From Allobosea sp. Root483D1 (GTDB lineage Bacteria; Pseudomonadota; Alphaproteobacteria; Rhizobiales; Beijerinckiaceae): DNA of 64,000 bases. The DNA is taken from contig NZ_LMJW01000001.1 of the NCBI RefSeq assembly GCF_001429505.1, forward strand, positions 215,481-279,480. Reading direction: 5' to 3'. Position numbers and translations under genes: made by a program. Positions 8,191 through 17,125 of this stretch are shown here, one piece after another (positions within the stretch are counted from its first letter, which is position 1; the number at the start of each line of letters is the position of its first letter). The notes under the pieces are model-generated. The model did no database searches, was not told the origin of the DNA, and was given only the letters and a program-made list of their open reading frames with translations.

Positions 8191-8242
8191 AGCCCTCATC
8201 CTGAGGAGCGATCGCAGATCGCGTCTCCTCAGGATGAGGGCT
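8191..8242. repeat. Dispersed hairpin repeat of the CCCTCATCCTGAGGA type
   Basis: A perfect 18-bp inverted repeat (8191-8208 with 8225-8242) around a 16-base loop that contains GCGATC-like pairs. It lies between ppdK and the HAD gene. This sequence type (CCCTCATCCTGAGGA ... TCCTCAGGATGAGGG) is, from general knowledge, highly repeated in Bosea and Bradyrhizobium-like genomes. It may act as a 3' stabiliser or terminator for ppdK. Confidence 0.75.
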
Positions 8243-8265
8243 GCTGGAGTTACAAAGCGCCTCGC

Positions 8266-10950
8266 TCAGGCGTCCTTGGCCTTGATCGCCCCCAACGCCG
8301 CCTGGGCGGCGGCAAGCCGCGCGATCGGCACGCGGAAGGGCGAGCAGGAGACATAGTCGAGGCCGACGCTCTCGCAGAAGCCGATCGAGGCGGGATCGCC
8401 GCCATGTTCGCCGCAAATGCCAAGCTTGATGTCCGGTCGCGCCTTGCGGCCACGCTCGACGGCGATCCTGACGAGTTCGCCGACGCCGTCCTGGTCGATC
8501 GTCACGAAGGGATCGGATTCGAGCAGGCCCCGCGCCGTATAAGCGCCGAGGAAGGAGCCGGCATCGTCGCGGCTGATGCCGAGCGCGGTCTGCGTCAGGT
8601 CGTTGGTGCCGAAGGAGAAGAACTCGGCGCTCCTTGCGATCTCCTCCGCCCGCAGCGCGGCGCGTGGCAATTCGATCATGGTACCGACCTGATAGGCGAA
8701 CTCGCTGCCACTCTCCTCCTTCACGGCAGCCGCCATCGCATCGATCCGGCCCTTGACCAGGTCGAGCTCGGGCGCGCCCATGACGAGCGGTACCATCACC
8801 TCGGGAATGACCGGATGGCCGGTCTCCTTAGCTGCGATCACGGCGGCCTCGAAGATCGCCCTGGCCTGCATCTCAGCGATCTCGGGATAGGCGACCGCGA
8901 GGCGCACGCCGCGGAAGCCGAGCATCGGATTGATCTCGTGCAACTCGCCGGCGCGGCGCTTCAGCTTGTCGACGGTCGTGCCCATGGCTGAGGCGACCTC
9001 GGCGATCTCGTCGTCGGTGTGCGGCAGGAACTCGTGCAATGGCGGATCGAGCAGGCGGATCGTCACCGGCAACCCCTGCATGATGGTGAAGAGCTCGACG
9101 AAGTCCTGGCGCTGCATCGGCAGGAGCTTGGCGAGCGCAACGCGCCTGCCCTTCTCGTCCTCGGCCAGGATCATCTCACGCACGGCAAGGATGCGGCCGG
9201 CATCGAAGAACATGTGCTCGGTGCGGCAGAGCCCGATGCCCTCGGCGCCGAACTCGCGCGCCGCCTTGGCATCGCGCGGGGTTTCGGCATTGGCGCGGAC
9301 CTTGAGGCGCCGCACCTTGTCAGCCCAGCCCATCAACGTCCTGAAATCACCGGAGAGTTCCGGCTGCTGCATCTTGACCTCACCGAGCAGCACCTGGCCG
9401 TTGCTGCCGTCGATGGTGATGAAATCGCCGGCCTTGAGCGTGGTCTGTCCGACGGTCATCGTGCCCTTGGCGTAGTCGACGCGGATCTGGCCGGCGCCGG
9501 AAACGCAGGGCTTGCCCATGCCCCGCGCCACGACCGCCGCATGCGAGGTCATGCCGCCGCGCGTGGTCAGGATGCCCTCGGCGGCGTGCATGCCGTGAAT
9601 GTCCTCGGGGCTCGTCTCGACGCGCACGAGGATGACCTTCTTGCCGCCCTTCTTGGCGGCCTCGGCTGCCTCGGAAGTGAAGACGATCTCGCCGGCAGCG
9701 GCGCCGGGCGAGGCCGGCAGGCCGCCGGTCAGCACGCGCCGCTCGGCCTTGGTGTCGATGGTCGGATGCAGCAGCTGGTCGAGCGCACCGGGCTCGACGC
9801 GGCCGACCGCTTCCTGCTCGGTGATCAGGCCTTCGTGGGCGAGTTCGACCGCGATCCTGAGCGCCGCCTTGGCGGTGCGCTTGCCGGAACGGGTCTGCAG
9901 CATCCAGAGCTTGCCCTCCTGGATGGTGAACTCCATGTCCTGCATGTCGCGGTAGTGCTTTTCGAGGATGCCGTAGATGCGGCAGAGCTCGGCATAGGCC
10001 TCCGGCATCGCCTTCTCCATCGAAGGCTTGTCGGATTTGGCGGCCGCCTTGGCCACCTCGGTAATGTCCTGCGGCGTGCGGATGCCGGCGACGACGTCCT
10101 CGCCCTGGGCGTTGATCAGGAACTCGCCATAGAGCGCATTCTCGCCGGTCGAGGGGTTGCGGGTAAAGGCGACGCCGGTCGCCGAGGTCTCGCCCATATT
10201 GCCGAAGACCATCGACTGGACGTTGACCGCCGTGCCCCAGGAGGCCGGGATGCTGTTGAGCTCGCGGTACTTGATGGCGCGAGCGTTCATCCACGAGGAG
10301 AACACGGCGCCGACCGCCCCCCAGAGCTGCTCATTCGGATCCTGCGGGAAGTCGGAGCCGAGCTCCTTCCTGACGATATCCTTGTACTTGCCGACCAGCA
10401 CCTTCCAGTCATCGGCCGAGAGATCGGTGTCGAGGTTGAGGCCCTTGCGCTCCTTGTAGTCTTCGAGCGCCTCCTCGAAATGGTCGTGATCGATGTCGAG
10501 CACGACGTTCGAGTACATGGTGATGAAGCGGCGATAGCTGTCGAAGGCGAAGCGGGCATCGCCTGAAGCCTTGGCGACGGCTTCGACGGTGACGTCGTTG
10601 AGGCCGAGGTTGAGGACCGTGTCCATCATGCCCGGCATCGAGGCGCGCGCGCCGGACCGAACCGAGACGAGCAGCGGATTGGCTGGATCGCCGAAGGTCT
10701 TGGCCGTCAGCTTGGCCATGCCCGCCAACGCCGCCTTGACCTCAGTCTCGAGCGCAGCCGGGAAGTTCTTGCCGTTGTCGTAGTACCAGGTGCAGACCTC
10801 GGTGGTGATAGTAAAGCCTGGAGGCACCGGAAGTCCCAGATTGCTCATCTCGGCCAGGTTCGCGCCCTTGCCGCCGAGCAGGTTCTTCATGCCCGCCTCG
10901 CCTTCGGCCTTGCCGTCGCCGAAGGTGTAGACCCACTTCTCGCCTGCCAT
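8266..10950 (-). CDS. ppdK: Pyruvate, phosphate dikinase
   Basis: PPDK interconverts pyruvate + ATP + Pi and phosphoenolpyruvate + AMP + PPi, linking glycolysis/gluconeogenesis and C4 metabolism. The 894-residue protein has the N-terminal ATP-grasp domain (FGDGKAEGEAGMKNLLGGKG ... NLGLPVPPGFTITTE), the phosphohistidine domain with TRGGMTSHAAVVARGMGKP (His470 predicted as phospho-carrier), and the C-terminal PEP/pyruvate barrel ending GICGEHGGDP (Cys846 predicted acid/base). These residues sit at a constant offset from the Clostridium enzyme's His455 and Cys831. The start at 10950 (MAGEKWVYTFG) is the conserved N-terminus. Confidence 0.97.
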   Translation of the reverse strand: MAGEKWVYTFGDGKAEGEAGMKNLLGGKGANLAEMSNLGLPVPPGFTITTEVCTWYYDNGKNFPAALETEVKAALAGMAKLTAKTFGDPANPLLVSVRSGARASMPGMMDTVLNLGLNDVTVEAVAKASGDARFAFDSYRRFITMYSNVVLDIDHDHFEEALEDYKERKGLNLDTDLSADDWKVLVGKYKDIVRKELGSDFPQDPNEQLWGAVGAVFSSWMNARAIKYRELNSIPASWGTAVNVQSMVFGNMGETSATGVAFTRNPSTGENALYGEFLINAQGEDVVAGIRTPQDITEVAKAAAKSDKPSMEKAMPEAYAELCRIYGILEKHYRDMQDMEFTIQEGKLWMLQTRSGKRTAKAALRIAVELAHEGLITEQEAVGRVEPGALDQLLHPTIDTKAERRVLTGGLPASPGAAAGEIVFTSEAAEAAKKGGKKVILVRVETSPEDIHGMHAAEGILTTRGGMTSHAAVVARGMGKPCVSGAGQIRVDYAKGTMTVGQTTLKAGDFITIDGSNGQVLLGEVKMQQPELSGDFRTLMGWADKVRRLKVRANAETPRDAKAAREFGAEGIGLCRTEHMFFDAGRILAVREMILAEDEKGRRVALAKLLPMQRQDFVELFTIMQGLPVTIRLLDPPLHEFLPHTDDEIAEVASAMGTTVDKLKRRAGELHEINPMLGFRGVRLAVAYPEIAEMQARAIFEAAVIAAKETGHPVIPEVMVPLVMGAPELDLVKGRIDAMAAAVKEESGSEFAYQVGTMIELPRAALRAEEIARSAEFFSFGTNDLTQTALGISRDDAGSFLGAYTARGLLESDPFVTIDQDGVGELVRIAVERGRKARPDIKLGICGEHGGDPASIGFCESVGLDYVSCSPFRVPIARLAAAQAALGAIKAKDA

Positions 10951-11262
10951 AGCCTGCCTTTCCCAACGTTGGTGACCGGCATTGAACGCCGGCGCGCCCG
11001 CATGGTTTCGCATTTGCGGCAGCACCTGCTGCGGCGCACCCGCGCGGCGTGGTCATGCCGAAAAGCGCATGAACAATCAATGAGCATGCGCAATGCCATC
11101 TCGCCGCCCGGCAATATCAGGCCGACGGCGACACGCGGCGCAATATGGTCAAGGCCGGTGCCGCGCGATAGGGTGCCGTCCCGCCTTGAGAAGCGGCAGC
11201 GGCCGCCGATCCAATGGTTGCCAGCGCCGCCTCACCTACCCAGAACGACGCCGAAGCGAACG
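10951..11262. other. Divergent intergenic region ppdK / alpha-hydroxy-acid dehydrogenase
   Basis: 312 bases without a gene between two outward-facing genes, so it must hold both promoters. The only clear structure is an imperfectly spaced inverted repeat GCGCATG (11065-11071) and CATGCGC (11085-11091) flanking an AT-richer AACAATCAATGAG core, a candidate operator. No convincing -35/-10 pair was found. Confidence 0.5.
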
Positions 11263-12408
11263 ATGCGCCTGAACGACTGCCACAATTTCCACGACTTCCG
11301 CAGGCTCGCCAAAAAGCGGCTGCCGGAGCCCATCTTCAACTACATCGACGGGGGCGCCGATGACGAGGTCACTCTCCGGCGGAACTCCGAGAGCTTCGAG
11401 CGTTGCGATCTCATTCCGAGTGTCCTGCGCGGCGTGAGCAGCCTCGACACCTCCGTCACCGTGATGGGGCAGAAGCTCGCCGTGCCGTTCTACTGCTCGC
11501 CGACGGCTCTGCAGCGGCTCTTCCATCATCAGGGCGAGCGCGCGGTCGCCGCCGCGGCGGCTCGCCACGGCACCATGTTCGGCGTCTCCTCGCTCGGCAC
11601 CGTCAGCCTCGAGGAGTTGCGCAAGACCCATAGCGGCCCGCAGGTCTACCAATTCTACTTCCACAAGGACCGCGGCCTGAACCGCGCGATGATGGAGCGC
11701 GCCAAGGCGGCCGGCGTCAACGTGATGATGCTGACCGTCGACAGCATCACCGGCGGCAACCGCGAGCGCGACCTGCGCACCGGCTTCTCGATTCCGTTCA
11801 GGCTCAACCTCGCCGGCATCACCCAGTTCGCGATCAAGCCGCAATGGGCGCTGAACTATCTCACCCACGAGAAATTCAGCCTGCCGCAGCTCGACAGCCA
11901 CGTCGACATGGGCGGCGGCGCGATGTCGATCAGCCGCTACTTCACCGAGATGCTCGACCCCGCGATGACCTGGGACGACGTCGCCGAGATGGTCAGGCTC
12001 TGGTCAGGGCAGTTCTGCCTGAAGGGGATCATGTCTGTCGCCGACGCGAAACGCGCGGTCGAGATCGGCTGCACCGGCATCATCCTGTCCAACCATGGCG
12101 GCCGGCAGCTCGACGGCTCGCGCGCGGCCTTCGACCAGCTCGCCGAGATCGTCGATGCCGTCGGCGACCGCATCGACGTGATCATGGATGGCGGCATCCA
12201 GCGCGGCACACATGTGCTGAAGGCCCTGTCGCTCGGCGCCAAGGCCGTCGGCGTCGGGCGCTATTACCTCTATCCGCTCGCGGCGGCCGGGCAGCCGGGA
12301 GTCGAACGGGCCCTCGATCGGCTCAAGACGGAAGTCGAACGCGGCATGAAGCTGATGGGTGTCACCAGGCTCGATCAGCTGTCGCGCGAGAATCTGCGCT
12401 TCCGGTAG
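11263..12408 (+). CDS. lldD: FMN-dependent alpha-hydroxy-acid dehydrogenase (L-lactate dehydrogenase type)
   Basis: A 381-residue TIM-barrel flavoprotein oxidising L-2-hydroxy acids, most likely L-lactate to pyruvate, to the respiratory chain. Diagnostic parts: IFNYIDGGADDEVTLRRN near the N-terminus, FYCSPTALQRLFH, the FMN contacts FGVSSLGTVS and QVYQFYFHKDR, catalytic SNHGGRQLDGSRAAFD (active-site His/Arg), and VIMDGGIQRGTHVLKAL for phosphate binding. The start at 11263 removes a 98-residue upstream in-frame stretch without homology. It diverges from ppdK; lactate-derived pyruvate would be a PPDK substrate. Exact substrate (lactate, glycolate, mandelate) is uncertain. Confidence 0.88.
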   Translation: MRLNDCHNFHDFRRLAKKRLPEPIFNYIDGGADDEVTLRRNSESFERCDLIPSVLRGVSSLDTSVTVMGQKLAVPFYCSPTALQRLFHHQGERAVAAAAARHGTMFGVSSLGTVSLEELRKTHSGPQVYQFYFHKDRGLNRAMMERAKAAGVNVMMLTVDSITGGNRERDLRTGFSIPFRLNLAGITQFAIKPQWALNYLTHEKFSLPQLDSHVDMGGGAMSISRYFTEMLDPAMTWDDVAEMVRLWSGQFCLKGIMSVADAKRAVEIGCTGIILSNHGGRQLDGSRAAFDQLAEIVDAVGDRIDVIMDGGIQRGTHVLKALSLGAKAVGVGRYYLYPLAAAGQPGVERALDRLKTEVERGMKLMGVTRLDQLSRENLRFR

Positions 12409-12420
12409 CCTCCCGGCGCT

Positions 12421-12918
12421 TCAGCCGGCCTTCTTGCCGCGCGCCGCCTTCGGCCAGCGCAGCGGCCAATTGACGATGCGCTCGACGATCTCCTCCTCGG
12501 CGACCTCGTCCTCATTGGCGTAGACGCGGTTTCTGACAGACACGCCTGCGGCAACCACCGTCTGCGGGTCGCCCGAGACGAGCGGATGCCACCAGGGCAG
12601 GTCCCTGCCCTCGCCGACGAGCTTGTAGGCGCAGGTGGGCGGCAACCAGGACAGCGTGCGCACAGCCTCCGGCGTGAGCGTCACGCAATCGGGAACGGTC
12701 TTCGAGCGGTTGGCGTAGTCGTGGCAGCGGCAGGTCGCCGCATCGAACAGGCGGCAGCCGATATCGGTGGCATGGATGCGGCCGGTATCGTCGTCCTCGA
12801 GCTTGACCAGGCAGCAGCGCCCGCAGCCGTCACAGAGCGATTCCCACTCCGCCTCGGTCATCTCGTCGAGCGTCTTGATCCGCCAGAAAGGCGGGTTCTC
12901 GGTCATCCCATCGGCCAT
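12421..12918 (-). CDS. YcgN/UPF0260 family cysteine-cluster protein
   Basis: A 165-residue protein of the UPF0260 family. It shows the characteristic cysteine groups [41 protein letters not shown] and PPTCAYKL, plus the conserved [11 protein letters not shown]. The cysteines suggest a bound metal or Fe-S cluster. Function is not established for the family. It is convergent with the upstream dehydrogenase and 12 bases from it. Confidence 0.92.
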   Translation of the reverse strand: MADGMTENPPFWRIKTLDEMTEAEWESLCDGCGRCCLVKLEDDDTGRIHATDIGCRLFDAATCRCHDYANRSKTVPDCVTLTPEAVRTLSWLPPTCAYKLVGEGRDLPWWHPLVSGDPQTVVAAGVSVRNRVYANEDEVAEEEIVERIVNWPLRWPKAARGKKAG

Positions 12919-13007
12919 GGCCGCTTATGCCTCGGCGCGGCGGCAGAGGGAAGCGCGCTACCGTCGCAACGCGCCGGACTCGGCCACACAGCTTATATCC
13001 GTTCTAA

Positions 13008-13021
13008 TCTCTATTTAGAGA
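13008..13021. promoter_or_regulatory. Palindromic AT-rich candidate operator upstream of the metal ABC operon
   Basis: TCTCTA-TT-TAGAGA is a perfect 6-2-6 palindrome within a sharply AT-rich stretch (about 12990-13050) 80 bases before the binding-protein start. AT-rich palindromes of this appearance serve iron regulators of alphaproteobacteria (Irr, RirA, Fur), which fits the downstream importer. It does not exactly match any consensus I can recall, so the regulator is unassigned. Confidence 0.5.
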
Positions 13022-13101
13022 AATTATAATCTACGAAAATTGACCGAATACTCGGATCGGCCTAACGGGAGGAAGAATTCCCTCGTTCACGAGCTCCCCC
13101 G

Positions 13102-14244
13102 ATGCTGACCCGTCGACATCTGCTGCGCGCCTTTACCGTGACCGCGGGCCTGGCGATCACGGCCCTGCCCGCACTGGCCGACAAGGTGACGGTCACCGAT
13201 ATCGTCGGGCGCAAGGTCGAGGTCGAGGCGCCGGTCAAGCGTATCATCCTCGGCGAAGGCCGGCAGATGTACTTCGTCGGCGCGCTCGACAAGGACGAGC
13301 CGTTCAAGCGCGTCGTCGGCTGGCGCGACGATCTCGGCAAGGCCGATCCCGAGACCTACCGCGCCTATGAGAAGCGCTATCCGCAGATCGCCAAGCTGCC
13401 GACCTTCGGCGGCATGAAGGAAGGCGCCTTCGACATCGAGCAGGCGATCGCGCTCAAGCCCGACGTGCTGTTCCTCAACATCGAGGCCAAGATCGCCAGC
13501 GACGAGGCCAAGCTGGTCGAGAAGCTCGCCTCGGTCGGCATCCCCGTCGTCTATGTCGATTTCCGCGAGAAGCCGTTCGAGCATACCGAGCCGTCGATGC
13601 GGCTGATCGGAAAGCTCTTCGGCAAGGAGCAGGTGGCGGAGGACTTCATCACGTTCCGCGCCGAGCAGATCAAGGTCGTGACCGATCGCCTCGCCAAGGC
13701 GACCGATCTCAAGCGCCCCCTCGTGATGGTCGAGCGCGCCGGCGGCTATTCCGACGATTGCTGCATGTCCTTCGGCAACGAGAACTTCGGCAAGATGGTC
13801 GACTTCGCCGGCGGCCGGAACCTGGCAACGCCTTTGATCCCCGGCACCTTCGGCACGGTCAATCCCGAGCGCATCGTCGCCGACAATCCTGATGTCGTGA
13901 TCGTCACCGGCAGCAACTGGGACGGCTACGTGCCGGGCGGCGCCTGGGTCGGCCTCGGCTATGGCGCCGACATGACAGAGGCGCGCCGCAAGCTCGCCAA
14001 CCTGATGAAGCGCCCCGCCTTCGCGCAGACCACGGCGGTGAAGACCGGCCGCGCCTACGGCATCTGGCACCAGTTCTACAACAGCCCTTATCAGTTCGTG
14101 GCGATCCAGCAGATCGGCAAATGGCTGCATCCCGAGCTGTTCAAGGACGTCGATCCCGACGCGACCATGAAGACGCTGCACGAGCGCTTCCTGCCGCTGC
14201 CCTATTCGCCGGGCCTGTGGGTCTCGCTCGAGGCCGGCAAGTGA
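13102..14244 (+). CDS. FecB/BtuF-type metal-chelate ABC transporter substrate-binding protein
   Basis: A 380-residue periplasmic binding protein. The N-terminus MLTRRHLLRAF has a twin-arginine (T-R-R-x-L-L) export pattern and a cleavage site near LPALA. The class III binding-protein fold is indicated by VTVTDIVGRKVEVEAPVKRIIL, the long helical middle and VNPERIVADNPDVVIVTGSNW. This family captures ferric siderophores, haem or cobalamin. It is first in an operon with permease and ATPase genes, overlapping the permease start by four bases. The chelate cannot be named; siderophore iron is the likeliest. Confidence 0.88.
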   Translation: MLTRRHLLRAFTVTAGLAITALPALADKVTVTDIVGRKVEVEAPVKRIILGEGRQMYFVGALDKDEPFKRVVGWRDDLGKADPETYRAYEKRYPQIAKLPTFGGMKEGAFDIEQAIALKPDVLFLNIEAKIASDEAKLVEKLASVGIPVVYVDFREKPFEHTEPSMRLIGKLFGKEQVAEDFITFRAEQIKVVTDRLAKATDLKRPLVMVERAGGYSDDCCMSFGNENFGKMVDFAGGRNLATPLIPGTFGTVNPERIVADNPDVVIVTGSNWDGYVPGGAWVGLGYGADMTEARRKLANLMKRPAFAQTTAVKTGRAYGIWHQFYNSPYQFVAIQQIGKWLHPELFKDVDPDATMKTLHERFLPLPYSPGLWVSLEAGK

Positions 14245-15344
14245 GCCTGGCCCCCGCCAGCGCGGAGGAGATCGTGGCCCAGCCGGCGGAAGCCGCGGTG
14301 CGCGCCGCGCAGGGGCGGGACGCCTACCGGGCGCTGGCGCTGCGCCGCAAGCTGATCCTCGCCGGCTTTGCGGCCGTGCTGCTGGCCTGCCTGATCGTCG
14401 ACCTGATGCTCGGGCCGGCGCGCTACAGCGTCGCCGAAGTCGTCAACGCGCTGATCTCGCCTTCGACCGCGCCGGCCGCGGTCCGTGTCGTGATCTGGGA
14501 CATCCGCCTGCCGGTCGCGCTGATGGCGGTCGTCACCGGCGCCGCGCTCGCCATCGCCGGCGCGCAGATGCAGACCGTGCTGAACAACCCGCTCGCCAGC
14601 CCTTTCACGCTCGGCATCTCGGCGGCGGCGAGCTTCGGCGCGGCGCTGGCGCTGGTCTTCGGCGTCTCCATCGTCCCGCTCGCGATCGACTATGTCGTGC
14701 CGCTCAACGCCTTCATCATGGCGATGGGCGCCTCGCTGCTGATCCATCTCCTGAGCCAACGTCGCGGCGTCACCACCGAAACGGTCGTGCTGCTCGGCAT
14801 CGCACTGGTCTTCACCTTCAACGCCCTGCTGTCGCTGCTGCAGTTCTTCGCCTCCGAGCAGGCGCTGGGGGCGGTCGTCTTCTGGATGATGGGCTCGCTG
14901 ACCAAGGCTAACTGGCACAAGCTCGCCATCACCTCGGCCGTTCTGCTCGTCTGCATTCCGCTGTTCGCCCGCCAGGCCTGGGCCCTGACGACGTTGCGCC
15001 TCGGCGACGAGAAGGCGGCGAGCTTCGGCATCAACGTCAAGCGGCTGCGGCTCGAGACCATGCTGCTCGTCGCCCTGCTCGCCTCGGTGCCGGTCGCCTT
15101 CGTCGGCACGATCGGCTTCATCGGCCTGGTCGGCCCGCACATCGCCCGCATGGTGATCGGCGAGGACCAGCGCTTCTTCATGCCGGCCTCGGCGCTGGCC
15201 GGCGCCGCCGTGCTCTCGGCCTCGTCGGTGGTCAGCAAGTCGCTGATCCCCGGCCTGATCTTCCCGATCAGCATCGTCACCGCATTGGTCGGCGTGCCCT
15301 TCTTCTTCAGCCTGATCCTGACCAGCCGGAAACGCTCATGGTGA
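14241..15344 (+). CDS. FecCD-family ABC transporter permease
   Basis: A 367-residue integral membrane permease for iron-chelate or B12 uptake. It starts at a GTG overlapping the binding-protein stop (GTGA). After a cytoplasmic leader it has about ten membrane helices, and the family signatures GAALAIAGAQMQTVLNNPLASPFTLGIS (split here: GAQMQTVLNNPLASP and FTLGISAAASFG), FWMMGSLTKANW, and GFIGLVGPHIARMVIG. Hydrophobic segments end in FFFSLILTSRKRSW. It is translationally coupled on both sides. It probably forms a homodimer with the ATPase encoded next. Confidence 0.94.
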   Translation: MSLAPASAEEIVAQPAEAAVRAAQGRDAYRALALRRKLILAGFAAVLLACLIVDLMLGPARYSVAEVVNALISPSTAPAAVRVVIWDIRLPVALMAVVTGAALAIAGAQMQTVLNNPLASPFTLGISAAASFGAALALVFGVSIVPLAIDYVVPLNAFIMAMGASLLIHLLSQRRGVTTETVVLLGIALVFTFNALLSLLQFFASEQALGAVVFWMMGSLTKANWHKLAITSAVLLVCIPLFARQAWALTTLRLGDEKAASFGINVKRLRLETMLLVALLASVPVAFVGTIGFIGLVGPHIARMVIGEDQRFFMPASALAGAAVLSASSVVSKSLIPGLIFPISIVTALVGVPFFFSLILTSRKRSW

Positions 15345-16138
15345 AGCGCCTGACGCTCAACGATGTCGGCGTCGCCTATGGCAAGCGCCAGATTCTCTCG
15401 GGGATCACCACGCCGGCGATGACGGGCGGCGAAATCATCGCCGTGATCGGCCCCAACGCCGCCGGCAAGTCGAGCCTGTTTCGCCGCATCGCCGGCCTGC
15501 TCGGAGGCGCCGGCTCGGTCCAGATCGACAGTTCGTCCGGCAAGTCGCCCTGCTACCTGCCGCAGGACACTGCGGTGAACGCGGTGCTGACCGTCTACGA
15601 ATCGATCCTGCTCGCCCGCAAGCAGGGCGGCTCCTGGGGCGTCGGCGACGACGAACTCGCCGCGATCGACGAGGCCCTGCATGCGCTCGACATCGCCGAC
15701 CTCGCCTTCCGCGGCCTCGGCGAACTCTCCGGCGGCCAACGCCAGCTCGTCTCGATCGCGCAGACGCTGGTGCGCCGGCCCGAGATCATGCTGCTTGACG
15801 AGCCGACCAGCGCGCTCGACCTGCACCGCCAGTTCGAGGTCCTGAGCCTCGTCAGCCGCCTGGCGCGCGAACGGCAGATCTGCGTGCTGATCGCGATCCA
15901 CGATCTCAACCAGGCGCTGCGCATCGCCGACAAGGTGATGGTGCTGTCGCAGGGGCGGCTCGCCGCCTTCGGCGATCCGCGCGAGATCATCACGCCGGCC
16001 CTGCTGGAAGAGGTCTACGGCGTCGTCGCCCGCGTCGAGGCGAACGACGGCGAAACGCCCTTCGTCGTGGTGCATGGTTCCGCCCGCAGGCGCAGCCGCG
16101 GCGATACGGAGCTTGCACACGCCCGGGCAGCGGAATAA
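15338..16138 (+). CDS. FepC/FecE-type ABC transporter ATP-binding protein
   Basis: The 266-residue nucleotide-binding subunit of the metal-chelate importer. Walker A is GPNAAGKSSL (about 38-47), the Q-loop region reads CYLPQDTA, the signature is LGELSGGQRQLVSIAQ, Walker B is IMLLDEPTSALDL and the switch His is in IAIHDLNQALRIADK. It overlaps the permease stop by seven bases. The C-terminus ends VVHGSARRRSRGDTELA. It powers import by the permease dimer. Confidence 0.95.
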   Translation: MVKRLTLNDVGVAYGKRQILSGITTPAMTGGEIIAVIGPNAAGKSSLFRRIAGLLGGAGSVQIDSSSGKSPCYLPQDTAVNAVLTVYESILLARKQGGSWGVGDDELAAIDEALHALDIADLAFRGLGELSGGQRQLVSIAQTLVRRPEIMLLDEPTSALDLHRQFEVLSLVSRLARERQICVLIAIHDLNQALRIADKVMVLSQGRLAAFGDPREIITPALLEEVYGVVARVEANDGETPFVVVHGSARRRSRGDTELAHARAAE

Positions 16139-16168
16139 TTCCATCCCAGTTCAGCTTGGCGAACGCCG

Positions 16169-16963
16169 ATGTCAGACAGCAGCCTCCCCACCGGTCGTTC
16201 CACCCCTGGCGCCAACTTCTCCCTCAAGGAGGAGATCCGGTCCTATTGGTCCGGGCGCGCCGCCACCTTCGACAGCCAAGTCGGCCACGCCATCAAGTCG
16301 GATGCCGAGCTCGCCGCCTTCCAGTCGCTGCTGCGCCAGTCCTTCGGCACGGCGCCGCGCGAGGTGCTCGACCTCGCCTGCGGCACCGGCGAGATCACCC
16401 GCGCGCTGCTCTCGCTCGGGCACAAGGTCACGGGAATCGACTTCTCCGACGAGATGCTGACGCGCGCCCGGGCCAAGCACGGCGACAAGGCCCGCATCCT
16501 GGCCGGCGATGCCGAGCGCCTGCTCGACGACGATGGAACCTACGAAGCGCTGGTGACGCGCCATCTGGTCTGGACGCTGACCGATCCGGAAGCGGCTTTC
16601 GCCGAATGGTTCCGGGTGCTGAAGCCCGGCGGCAAGCTGCTCGTCATCGACGGCGACTGGATCAACCGCTCCTGGCTGCAGGGCCTGCTCAACCGCGCGG
16701 CGACTTTCCTGCGCGAGCGTGCCGGCGCCAGCCCGCACGGCTCAGATCGCGAGGCCTTCGACTCGATCACCAGCCGCTTCTTCTTCCGCGAGGGCCTGAG
16801 CTTCGAGCGGCTCGGCACGATGCTGCGCCAGGCCGGCTTTGCCCGCATCGAAGCGGCCGACTATGCGCAGGTGGTCAAGGCGCAGCAGCGACATGCGGCC
16901 CTGCACGATGCTCTTCGGCTGGCGTCCTCGACCCGCTTCGCGCTGCTGGCCACCAAGGGCTGA
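16169..16963 (+). CDS. Class I SAM-dependent methyltransferase in the metal ABC operon
   Basis: A 264-residue methyltransferase with motif I VLDLACGTGEITRAL, a following acidic strand VTGIDFSDEMLTRA, post-motif LAGDAERLLDDDG and a motif III-like VLKPGGKLLVIDGDW. It starts 30 bases after the ATPase stop and is co-directional, so it is probably the fourth gene of the operon. Context suggests it modifies the imported chelate, its carrier or a related metabolite, but the acceptor is unknown. There is no signal peptide, so it acts in the cytoplasm. Confidence 0.88.
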   Translation: MSDSSLPTGRSTPGANFSLKEEIRSYWSGRAATFDSQVGHAIKSDAELAAFQSLLRQSFGTAPREVLDLACGTGEITRALLSLGHKVTGIDFSDEMLTRARAKHGDKARILAGDAERLLDDDGTYEALVTRHLVWTLTDPEAAFAEWFRVLKPGGKLLVIDGDWINRSWLQGLLNRAATFLRERAGASPHGSDREAFDSITSRFFFREGLSFERLGTMLRQAGFARIEAADYAQVVKAQQRHAALHDALRLASSTRFALLATKG

Positions 16964-17125
16964 CCACACAGCGGCACATCCTTTTTGCCGTGCGGCCACA
17001 CCATCGCCCTCTTCCGTTGCCGGCCCCGAGCCCTTACCTTCTGAGATCGGGCCAGGTCTTCGCCGACCGGTCCGGGATACCGCGGACGTGCGCCCGCGGC
17101 AGGCTCAGGATGCCCGACCGCCGTG

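Noticed and set aside
10969..11262. A 98-codon N-terminal extension of the alpha-hydroxy-acid dehydrogenase
   Set aside because: Residues before MRLNDCHNF are Arg/Pro-rich and unlike the family; MRLNDCHNF is the natural beginning.
13008..13021. Assignment of the AT-rich palindrome to Irr, RirA or Fur
   Set aside because: It does not match a consensus well enough to choose; kept only as an unassigned operator.
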